Shown one piece after another: positions 53,861 through 62,299 of a stretch of 64,000 nucleotides of DNA. The first letter of the stretch is position 1; each line of letters opens with the position of its first letter. The DNA is from Megascapheus bottae (Eukaryota > Chordata > Mammalia > Rodentia > Geomyidae): contig JANJXV010000013.1 in NCBI GenBank assembly GCA_024803745.1, forward strand, positions 17,385,001 to 17,449,000, given 5' to 3'. Both the position numbers and the translations under genes were made by a program. The notes under the pieces were generated by a model. The model had not been told where the DNA came from and made no database searches. It was given only the letters and a program-made list of their open reading frames with translations.

Positions 53861-56758
53861 CTGAAAGGAAGCAGAGTAGGAAGGAGCTGAGATGGTTCTG
53901 CATTCTATGCCTGGCCCTCAGAGCCAGGGACACGATCAGGGATAAAGACTGCACAGGCTGAAGTCTCGGCATTGCTGCTATCCACAGAAAGCCTAAGAAG
54001 AGCATTATGTGGGCCCTCTGCAGTACTGACTGCAGATTCCAGATTCACAGCTGGAACTCAGAAATCCCTGCCTGGTTGATCTGGGAAGCCAGGTGAGGTA
54101 AGGCAGGGATACAGTGTGCATCCCAGTCATCCCAGTGGCAGGCTGGAGCTGGGGTAAAAACAGGGTGTGGGTGATGTCTGCTTGTCGGGCAGCGCCCTCT
54201 GCTGGACAAACACTGCTCAGCACAGTGAGGGAGATGTGCTGTATAGGGTGCTGTGTGCCTGGGGTTTGCTGGGTGCTGATGGTAGCCAGCTGCTGGCTAG
54301 GCATATGAGCATGGCTATGCAGGTGACTTGGGAATCAGAGGACATACTGTTCATGAGCACAGGAGTGGAGGGGGTGCAGGGAAGCAGAGTGGGCAGGGTC
54401 CATTTTGACATTCAGGGCAGATAGGATCTGGGACGCCTGCCTACAGGTGATTTCAATCTTGTGCCACTTCAATTCTTGTATTTTCTACGTGGACCCAGAG
54501 GACCAAGGCACAAGCCTCAAGAGAAAAAAAATGGAGGGAGTCAAGGGTTGGTGCTGACCCCCAGTGAGCAAGAGCAAGAGGGAGCATACCGACAGGAGGC
54601 CTGTCCAGGGTGTACCACACGCTGAACTGGTCTGCACGAGTCCGGGCAATTTCGTCAAGCTCTTTTCTCATCAAGATATCATCTTCTGTCTAGAAGAGAA
54701 GCAGTGTTACAAAGGCTGCTCCAGGGCCAGCCTCTGTGTCCCCCAGAGGACACCGCTCCTACCCCAGCTACCACCCTAGCTTAAGGACTTTGGGGAAACC
54801 AAGGTTCTGCTGCTTCTCCTGTAGCCCAAGCCTTCTTTCTGATGGGAGGACTGAGGCGCCCACTGAGCCACGTGATTCCTCCATCTATGGAAGGATGAGA
54901 GCCACAGAGCCTCACAGGGTGGCTTCACATAAGCCCCTGCCCTACTTCCTGCATTCATATCAGGCATTAAGCCAGAAGGCCCAACTAAGCTCAGTGCAGG
55001 ACCATGGTTTTTCTTCAAAGAAGGGGGGACTGAAGGCTAGATGGGACGGCTGTGCCAGTGACCCAAATAGAAAGGGAGAATGTCTGTTGCCTCCACTGGA
55101 AATAAGGAGCTAGGGCCACTTGTCCAAGAAAAAGTCCAGACAGCATGGATGATCAAACTCTTCATGATTGTTGCCTTAGGATTTTTTTTCCAGTCCTGGG
55201 CTTGGGCTCAGGTCCTGAGCACTGTCCTTGGGCTTTCTCAAGGCTAGCGCTCTACCACTTGAGCCATAGCACTTCCAGCTTTTTTCTATGTATGTGGTAC
55301 CGAGGAATTGAACCTGGGTCTTTGTGCATGCTAGGCAAGCACTCTATCACTAGGCCAATTCCTGGCCCTATCATTGTTTTTTATACTCAGAAGAAAAAAA
55401 AAAAGGATGTCTTAAGGAAGGAAGGTCAACATGCTGTTTGGGCTTGGCTGAGGAGACAGATTTCAGAGAAGCAGGGAAACAGGTCTGGATTTAGCTTTGC
55501 CAGCTGCCAAGGGGCCATGCCGGAGCCCACAAAGTTCTTTCACAGCTGCATCACTGACCCAAGCTGTGTCCATGAGGAAGGAATGACAGTAAAGCCCAGC
55601 TCAGCAAATCATCCATCCAGGCCCTGCGGGGTCTGGGTTGACTTGGAAGAACTAACCTGGTTGGCAAAGAGGAGGGAGATCTTGGTCTTGTCATGAGGGT
55701 TCTTGGTGATGTGGCGAATGAGCTGCAGCATGGGTGTAATGCCTGGAACACAGTTAGGAGCGGGCCAGCTTTTTCCTGCCTCTGTGCTACAGCCTCAGGT
55801 TGGTAAGGACTTAGCCGCTGTCTTTGGCCTTGATTAAATCTTTCCCACCCCTCTTCTGTCCCTAAAACTCAAAGTGGGAAATAGTCCTACATTTTCATGT
55901 CCCTCTTTTTTCTTTTTGTACAGAAACCTGGAAAGAATAGTCTGAGCTCTCCAATGTCTTCACTGACAGCATTCCTAGCAAGTAAATAGGATGACGTTAC
56001 AAGTACTGGGCACTCTGTATCTCGCCCTGTTCTCTCCTTTCAGATGTTCATTCTCAAGGGATGGGGAGGGTACCTGAACCACAGGTGAGCCTGTCCATCC
56101 TGGCCCCATGCTTAAGAAGCTCCCCAAAGCCCCTACGTAGCCACTGCACTGAGTGAGGGGAGCAGGTCATAGGTCTGTCTGTCCCTGGCCACATTTCCAT
56201 TTGTCGCCAGAACTGGAGAGTGATCATTCATGTCCTTCTTAGGATGAAATAACTTGGAAGTCAGAATGGTCTTAGAGCTCGCTAGCTTCTAGGATAAGTT
56301 CCCAGAAATCGCTTACCTGTGCCTCCAGCAATCATTCCCAGGTGACGGAACGATTTCTTCTCTGGCTTGCAGGATGGATATGGTCTGATGCCAATACTCC
56401 CTAGAAACATCGGGACACGCTTGTAACTACTTCAGCTCGAGGCTGGAGCTCTGCCAGACACTACTAACTTTCCTTGGGATGCCTGGGGCACGGGGTCACC
56501 TCAGGGACTGACTGCACCCAAGGTTAAAGCATCAGTCACAGTGGCTTCTAAAGCACTATGTCGAAATGAGGCCCGAGCCTCCTTGGGGAATCAATGGGCC
56601 TTCTCTTCTGAGGAGGCAGCGGGCATGTTCCAGGTAATGTGGAGCCTCTCAGAGTGCTCTTGCTCACAGCACTGACCAATGAATGAATAAATAAGGGACC
56701 CTTACTGAACAATATGGCATGGAAGCCCTCCACCGTCCTCTATGCATATCATCAGGAT

Positions 56759-56817
<59 letters not shown>

Positions 56818-59800
56818 ACGTGTGCAAGTATGTATGTGTGTACATATGTGTGTATGCACCTGTCCTGGGCCTTGAATTCAGTGTGTAGGCACTGCCCCTA
56901 AGCTTTTTTTTTTTTGCCCACGGGCAGGGCTCTACCACTTGAATCCAAGCTCTACCTCTGGATTCTTGGCGATTAATTAGATAACAGTCTAATACACATT
57001 CCTGTCTAGGCTGACTTCAAATCATAAGCCTCAGATCTCAGCCTCCTGAGTGAGTAGCGAGGATTAGAGGCATGAGCCACCAGCCCCTGGCTAGCAGGTG
57101 CCATTTCACTGGATCTGTGCTAGAGATGGTAATGAGGACACACTGATTCATCTTGTGGAGTGGGTGCGAATGAATGAGAGGAGAAGTGGTTAGAAGTGAC
57201 TTTGTGTGAATGAATGTATGAAGCGTGAGAAGACAAACTGTTTCATGTGGCTTAGGGATCAGGAATGTTCTAGAACAATAAAACCACTGCAAGAATATTC
57301 TTCCTTTCAGCTGGAGGTCCAGTGTAAAACCCTAAGTACCTGGCCCACGGTAGAACAAGGATCCGGTTGGCCCCCTCACAAGGATGGTGTCCCCAATTTT
57401 CATGTTTTCCAAGTACTGGGTCATCTTCCCCCCTTCAGGGTGCTGTGGGTGTGCATTTTTGAAGTAGACCTAGAAAACAAGGCAGCACTATGTTCACACT
57501 CCTGGACCCACAGCCAGAGCTACCCAGGGCTAGAAAATGAATGTTCGGGGGGGGGGGGGGGGGAGGGAGCTGCGAGGAGAAAATTGCCTGTGCTCACACT
57601 TGCTGTAGGCAAGATTAACTAGAGCTTTGCTGTTCAATGAGACTATAAGACAGCCCCCGGGTCTCTCCGTGGAAAAGGCACTGTGTTCCACTCCAACACA
57701 TTCCAATAAGCTGGGGAACACAGGGCCCAGGAGACAGTCCTTACCTTTATAATTAAGTCCAAAAAGCCTTGGTCATCATCACTGGAGACAGGGGTGTAAG
57801 CTCTGACCACCATATCATCACCAATTTTGGCCAAGAGATGGACGTAGTTACCTATAGAAAAAGTATCAAGGGTTAATTCTGAGAATGACCCACCTGCATG
57901 GAGCCCCCCGGTGGAATTCCTAAAACGAATTATGTTTTAAAGGATCAGAGGGGGAAAATACAACATGATAGGATGTCATATGGGGGCAGAGGGAGAGAGG
58001 GCACCCAAAATTGGATGTGTGAATATTAGGCCTGCCCCTGATCTGCAGCTATTCTGGGAAGGGTACTTGGGCTCTTTAAGCTTGTCACTTCACCTATAAG
58101 ATGGGTAATGGAGCATATAGTTCAAGCAGCAAAGCACTTGCTTAGCACGTGTGGGGTTCTGGGTTCAATCCTCACCATCATAGAAAGGAGAAGGGTTTAT
58201 AAAAATGATAGGTTTGCTAAGGTGTGATCATACCAAGTAATTAGGGTGAGAAGGGTTCATTGAAGATTGAGAGCATTTAAAATAAGGGGTGCTGTCCTTT
58301 TAAAGAAACCAGGATTGCTTTCACCATTTCTTCCTAGACTCGATGCATTACTGGGGGTCTATGAACAACCATAGTGTCCCCACCTGTACCCTGATGCTTG
58401 TATAAAGAAGATTTAAGCTCACAGGTGTTTCAAGGCTCCAAGATCTGGACACACCTGGTCCAAGTAAAGTAACTGCAATGTCTCTCCTACCCCATGGTTC
58501 TACTAAGAGCCAGAAATGAGGTGGATTATTATTTTTTGCCAGTCCTGGGCTTGAGCTCAGGGCCTGAGCCCTGTCCTTCAACTTTCTGAAGGCTAGAGCT
58601 CTACTACTTGAGCCTCAGCACCACATCTGGCTTTTTCCTATGTATGTGGTACAGAGGAATCGAACCTGGGTCTTCGTGCATGCTAGGCAAGCACTCTACC
58701 TCTAGGCCAAACTCCCAGTCCCAAGAGGTGGATTTTTTACTTTTACTTTTTTTTTTTTTGAGTGCTCGAGACAACTCAGTGACAAGCACTCTATCACTTA
58801 AGCCACAGCTAAGCCCTCTTTTAGCTTTGAGATAGGGAACACTAATTTTGTCCTAGCCAGTCTTAAACTCTTGATCTTCCTCTACCTCCCATACCTTCTA
58901 CGATAACAGACATAAATCAGGATATCCAACTAGTGGTCAATGTCGGAATCGTGGCTTCTGCCCCTCTGGAGTGGAATTTAATAGACTTGGTGGGCCAGAG
59001 AAACATAGATCTGCCAAATAATGAACTGGGCCACTGGAGAATCCATTGGATCCAAGATGGACACTTCAGAGACCAAGGCAGACAGTGATGAGGGCAGGAA
59101 CTGCCCGTTGCTGCTAGGAAGTCAAGTGTAATGGCTCAAGACTATAATTGTAGTTTCACAGAAGGCAGCCTAGGAGTTCATGAGATCTTATCTCAACAGC
59201 TAGGTGTGGGCCTGTCATCCCCAGCAACATGAGGAAGCACAAGTAGAAGGGTCATAGCTCAGTCTGGCCTAGGCATAAGGTGGAGACTCTACCTCAAAAA
59301 TAACCTTGGGCTGAGAATGTAGCCTAGTGGTAGAGTGCTTGCCTAGCATGCATGAAGACCTGGGTTTGATTCCCCAGTGCCACATACACAGAAAAAGCTG
59401 GAAGTGGTGCTGTGGCTCAAGTAGTAGAGGGCTAGTCTTGAGAAAGCTCACGGACAGTGCCCAGGCCCTGAGTTCAAGCTCCAGGACTGGCAAAAATAAA
59501 TAAACAAACAAACAAACAGCCTCAAGAGGGATAACCAACCTCAACAGGGGCTAGAGACAGAGCTCAAATGGTAGAATGCCTGCCCAATACTCTGAGTTCA
59601 ATCCCTAGTACTGGAAGGGGAAGGGGGTAAGAGACAGAGTCAAGAGACGACTCTACACCAGGCTTTGAAGGAGTAGCAAAGGAGTTCAGAGGCCTAGCTA
59701 GGATGTAACTGCATTACTGGACAGAATTTAGAACAAGGTTTCATCTGTGTCTATAAGACAAGTAGGCCATTAGAAGGCAAAAAAACCCCACAAGCAAAAT

Positions 59801-62028
59801 GGCTCTGGATCCTTGAGCTCTCTACCTCAGAGCCTCACTCATCTGCCTAGACGTGTTGCCGACTGGAGATGGATTGACTTGGAACTCCGTGGTAACTGGA
59901 GTATGTCCAAAATGGGTCTGAGGACCGTATGGCACCTGCCCTCTTCCTACCTCACCTTACCTCTTGGGCTTTTCTCTTGATTGTGCAGTGGCACACCTTC
60001 TTCCTACCCCTCCCATGGGCACACACCAGCAAATTGCGCATCTGAACGTCTACCCATCATTTACCCTCACAATGACCCAACTAAAGGAAGCAGATGGGCT
60101 GGTAGCATGGCTTTGTGGTAGAGTGCTTGCCTAGCATGTACAAAGCCCTGGGTTCGATCCCTTGGTTACCACATACACAGAAAAGCAGGAAGTGGTGCTA
60201 AGGCTCAAGTGGAAAAGTACTAGCTAGCCTTGAAAACGCTTAAGGACAGTGCCCAAGCCCTGAGTTCAAGCCCCAGGACTGGGAAAAAAAAAAGGAGACA
60301 GGTCTGAGACTTTTCACTTCATAGACAAGATCTGAAAACTTGAGGAACTTGCCAAGGGTGGCCTTGCAAAGTGCTTTCAGTGAGATGAGATCTTGAGTGT
60401 TTGACTCTCCGCTTACTTCTTTTCCACATTTTCCCCAAATCCATCTCCCTACTTTCCAGATGGTTCAGGAAGAGTTATCAGAGCAGCCTCCACATCTCAG
60501 GTGCCTGAAAACCTGTGTATCTAGCCCCCCAAAGTCCCAGCCCTGCAGAGGACACAAGAGCCTACTCACCTACAGGAAGCCCTAAGATATGGTAGGGTGA
60601 GGGCAGTCCAAAGCGGAACCTCCGGGTGTTGTGGCTGATTTGCTAGCAAAACAAAAACACAGGCATCCTTCATCAGCTTCCCAGGGGCCTTGCTGGATGG
60701 CTGAGATGCCTGGGAAGGGAGCTCCATTGGTCCCTGCCATGAGTGTCCTCCTACCCCATCTTCCCTGCCAGCATCCCACCCTTTTCATCTCTTTCACCTA
60801 ACAAGGATAGGGGTTGGGCTGAGCCACTACCTCCTTCTCAATCAAGGGTAGCATGTACTTGGTATCACAGTCCTGTAAGGTGACAGGCCCTTTCTTCCTG
60901 CAGCTCTTGGTCTTTAGTGCCAACAGGAGCGCCGTGACCCCGATGACAGTGACGGCCAGCAGCAGGGTAGGGTCCTAGTAAACAGTGTGAACAGAGCTCT
61001 TCAGGTCTTGTCTGCCCTGGGCAGGGCAGCCCTGGGGCACAACACTTCCTCCCTGTGCCAATGCCAGGAGAAGAGCCAGCCAGGGACAAGGCAAGGGAAA
61101 GGTAGGAAGGCCAAGCCTTTGTGGACCAGAAGGTAAGGGGGTGCCTGCACTGCCCCTACCAGGCCAGATTGTGAAGAAAGGTCTATCCAGAGTGCTGAGG
61201 TTTCTTAGAAGCCTACCTCCTACCCAGCTGCCTTTCTCCTGGCAACAGCCCAGGGCGCAGATGTTGGAAGTCCCAGGGACCGCCCCCCCCACCCCCCCCT
61301 CCCCGGGGAGGTAGGATTGATGAGACCACTAGTAACCAGTCATCTGGAATGAAGATTCCCCCCTACCCCCACCCCCATTCTCTGACCCCAGATCACAACT
61401 AGGGAGGGGGGTGGCTGGGGTACCTTCCCCAAATGGTCATCGCTGAGAGCAGAAGATGGGGTGAGGAGGGTAGGGCTCACCTCTCTCTCCCAATTTCTAG
61501 TCCAGCTAGGAGGGAGTAGGGGTGGAGCAGCTCCAAGTAGAGGTTGCCTGGGCACTCTCCCAACACCCTCCAGGCCGGGCAAAGCAGGCCAGGGCACTCA
61601 CCTGCCAGAGGCTCCGTCATCCTGCCTGCAACCGCCCTCTACTCCATCTCTGCACCCTGCCAGGCCAGCGGACTCGGGTCCTGAGACTCAAGGCAGGCCG
61701 GCCTGGCCTCCATTGATTCGGGAAAGGTCTATCACCCTCTTTTCTCTCCAGGAGCATCAGGCCCACACCCCAAGGTCTGGGAACGCCCAGCCTGCCAGCC
61801 CCGCCCTGTCCTGCGAGTCCCCGCCCCTAGACACGCCCCCACCACCAGGCCCCGCCCCCCGCCGCGAGGCCCCGCCCACCCTTGGCCAACGCCGGCCGCC
61901 GCCCCGCCCCCTTCCGGCTCTGGGGTGCCGGTCGGACGTTTGCTCTCTCCCCTTCCCGGCCCGGGGAGGGTCCCCCAGCCTGCCGGCGCCGCTCCCACGA
62001 AACCTACCCGGAGTGAGATGCCAAACAT
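53688..62028 (-). CDS. CYB5R2: CYB5R2, NADH-cytochrome b5 reductase 2, membrane-anchored form; nine coding exons
   Basis: CYB5R2 is a flavoprotein that passes electrons from NADH through FAD to cytochrome b5. The nine exons join in frame to 305 residues plus a stop. Residues 1-9 are a short head, 10-27 a hydrophobic segment (predicted membrane anchor) and 28-35 a basic stop-transfer patch (K, K, R, K, K). The FAD domain has RAYT at 96-99 and GGKMT at 128-132. The NADH domain has GGTGITP at 184-190 and CGPPAM at 278-283. The C-terminus DMIFTY is typical of the family. 305 residues equals CYB5R1; human and mouse CYB5R2 references are 276 (recalled) and lack the anchor. The gene is convergent with PPFIBP2 and starts in a CpG island. 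The coordinates span introns. Confidence 0.95.
54590..54689 (-). CDS. CYB5R2: CYB5R2 exon 8 (residues 216-249)
   Basis: This 100-nt exon has a CTCTTCTAG acceptor and a TCG|GTATGC donor. It encodes [20 protein letters not shown] and [13 protein letters not shown]. The split codon gives Asp before WKYSSG, as in mouse and CYB5R1 (DW) rather than human (GW). Confidence 0.95.
55181..55369 (-). mobile_element. IDL-Geo-type SINE, antisense (+ strand reference)
   Basis: T-run, right monomer, then left monomer ending CTAGGCCAATTCCTGGCCC. It lies in a CYB5R2 intron in sense with CYB5R2 transcription. Confidence 0.88.
55657..55742 (-). CDS. CYB5R2: CYB5R2 exon 7, NADH-binding helix (residues 187-215)
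   Basis: This 86-nt exon has a GTTCCAG acceptor and a CAG|GTTAGT donor. It encodes [20 protein letters not shown] and [18 protein letters not shown] across this junction is the ferredoxin-reductase-type dinucleotide loop, and LLFANQTE is a family signature. Confidence 0.97.
56317..56400 (-). CDS. CYB5R2: CYB5R2 exon 6, start of the NADH domain (residues 159-187)
   Basis: This 84-nt exon has a GTTTCTAG acceptor and a CAG|GTAAGC donor. It encodes [20 protein letters not shown] and GMIAGGT. The first part, variable between species, is the interdomain hinge. GMIAGGTG begins the nucleotide-binding loop. Confidence 0.95.
56761..56808 (+). repeat. (TG)n microsatellite in a CYB5R2 intron
   Basis: About 24 TG units, then degenerate TGTA units, followed by an old antisense SINE. 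In CYB5R2 RNA it reads as CA repeats. Confidence 0.95.
56850..57094 (-). mobile_element. Old composite SINE, antisense (+ strand reference)
   Basis: CTCTACCACTTGAATCCAAG, then GGCGATTAATTAGATAACAG and GCATGAGCCACCAGCCCCTG at the 7SL-like end. Confidence 0.65.
57340..57469 (-). CDS. CYB5R2: CYB5R2 exon 5, FAD domain (residues 116-159)
   Basis: This 130-nt exon has a GTTTTCTAG acceptor and a CAG|GTACTT donor. It encodes [31 protein letters not shown] and [14 protein letters not shown] contacts the FAD pyrophosphate in this family. Human has FYHGPG where this copy has FYRGPG. A 17-nt poly-C tract (sense strand) lies about 78 nt before the acceptor. Confidence 0.96.
57547..57563 (+). repeat. Poly-G tract of 17
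   Basis: Uninterrupted G run followed by AGGGAG. In the CYB5R2 sense strand it is poly-C about 78 nt before the exon 5 acceptor. Length may be unreliable, since such runs are hard to sequence. Confidence 0.9.
57745..57851 (-). CDS. CYB5R2: CYB5R2 exon 4, FAD-binding motif (residues 80-115)
   Basis: This 107-nt exon has a TTCTATAG acceptor and an AAG|GTAAGG donor. It encodes [20 protein letters not shown] and [16 protein letters not shown]96, Y98 and T99 form the RxYT motif that binds the flavin. Confidence 0.97.
58110..58190 (+). mobile_element. ID-like SINE fragment, sense
   Basis: AAGCACTTGCTTAGCACGTG and GGGTTCAATCCTCACCATC. Confidence 0.55.
58526..58721 (-). mobile_element. IDL-Geo-type SINE, antisense (+ strand reference)
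   Basis: Complete two-part copy with a GAGGTGGATT duplication at 58518 and 58725. Confidence 0.9.
58770..58930 (-). mobile_element. Old SINE, antisense
   Basis: CACTCTATCACTTAAGCCAC and TTTGTCCTAGCCAGTCTTAA, in the order of the composite family. Confidence 0.45.
59308..59519 (+). mobile_element. IDL-Geo-type SINE, sense
   Basis: Starts GGGCTGAGAATGTAGCCTAG, closer to the standard ID head than other copies, and ends in an AAATAAATAAACAAAC tail. Confidence 0.88.
60096..60294 (+). mobile_element. IDL-Geo-type SINE, sense, diverged
   Basis: GGGCTGGTAGCATGGCTTTG, TTGCCTAGCATGTACAAAGC and the right monomer with a 10-A tail. Confidence 0.85.
60570..60642 (-). CDS. CYB5R2: CYB5R2 exon 3 (residues 56-80)
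   Basis: This 73-nt exon has a TTTTGCTAG acceptor and a G|GTGAGT donor. It encodes [20 protein letters not shown] and GLPV before a split Gly. SHNTRRFRF and LGLPVG are conserved in all cytochrome b5 reductases. Confidence 0.96.
60831..60974 (-). CDS. CYB5R2: CYB5R2 exon 2, membrane anchor and N-terminal strand (residues 8-55)
   Basis: This 144-nt phase-0 exon is bounded by TTTACTAG and GTAGTG. It encodes [20 protein letters not shown], then [10 protein letters not shown] and [18 protein letters not shown]. The last part matches human (ITLQDPEAKYPLPLIEKE). By alignment, the human initiator Met falls on Lys30 here, so the human-type internal start is absent. Confidence 0.92.
61283..61304 (+). 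repeat. C-rich low-complexity run
   Basis: Three C runs broken by single bases in CYB5R2 intron 1, outside the CpG island core. Confidence 0.85.
62008..62028 (-). CDS. CYB5R2: CYB5R2 exon 1, coding part (residues 1-7)
   Basis: ATG at 62028 (purine G at -3) begins MFGISLR, followed by a GTAGGT donor. It joins at phase 0 to exon 2. This start was chosen because it is in the CpG island, has a good donor, and gives a 305-residue protein the size of CYB5R1. I do not know of an experimental start for this species. Confidence 0.78.
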
Positions 62029-62041
62029 GTCGTCAAGCGGG

Positions 62042-62058
62042 GGTCCCCGCCCTCACAG
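62042..62058 (+). other. Moderately GC-rich 5'UTR/upstream sequence of CYB5R2
   Basis: This lies directly before the ATG on the - strand. No upstream ATG in a strong context was noticed. Listed only to mark the probable 5'UTR, whose extent is unknown. Confidence 0.25.
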
Positions 62059-62241
62059 GCACCTCCGCCGGGCGGACGGCAGCGGGCCGAGGCCGGCAGC
62101 TGACACCGACGGGCAGCGGGCCGGCCTCGAGCTTCCTCTCCTGAGATTCCGTCTCGCGTGACTCTGGCTCTGGTCGTTTCCTAACCCCGGGGCCGCGCGG
62201 GGCGGGAGCGGTGCGGGCGCGCGTGGGGGCGGTGCGGGGCT

Positions 62242-62256
62242 CCGCGAGGGGGCGCT
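62242..62256 (+). promoter_or_regulatory. CTCF-like site in the CpG island
   Basis: CCGCGAGGGGGCGCT fits the CTCF core CCGCGNGGNGGC at every listed position. It sits at the upstream edge of the CYB5R2 CpG island, a common place for CTCF. Matched by eye; occupancy is unknown. Confidence 0.45.
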
Positions 62257-62299
62257 CTCCGCACACCCAGGGCGCGCGCGGCGGCGGACACAGCGCATG

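Larger units (their letters stand above)
53861..62007. other. CYB5R2 introns
   Basis: Eight introns. Contents: antisense IDL-Geo SINEs at 55181 and 58526, sense copies at 59308 and 60096, older composites at about 56850 and 58770, (TG)n at 56761, poly-G at 57547 and a C-rich stretch at 61283. Orientation is given relative to the + strand. Nothing else recognised. Confidence 0.75.

Noticed and set aside
55145..55696. 183-codon + strand open frame
   Set aside because: About half is translated antisense SINE (55181-55369) and the rest is the reverse of a CYB5R2 intron and exon.
61461..62144. 227-codon + strand open frame in the CpG island
   Set aside because: Pro/Arg/Gly-rich translation caused by GC-rich sequence with few stop codons. 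No domain and no homology known to me, and it overlaps the CYB5R2 promoter on the other strand.
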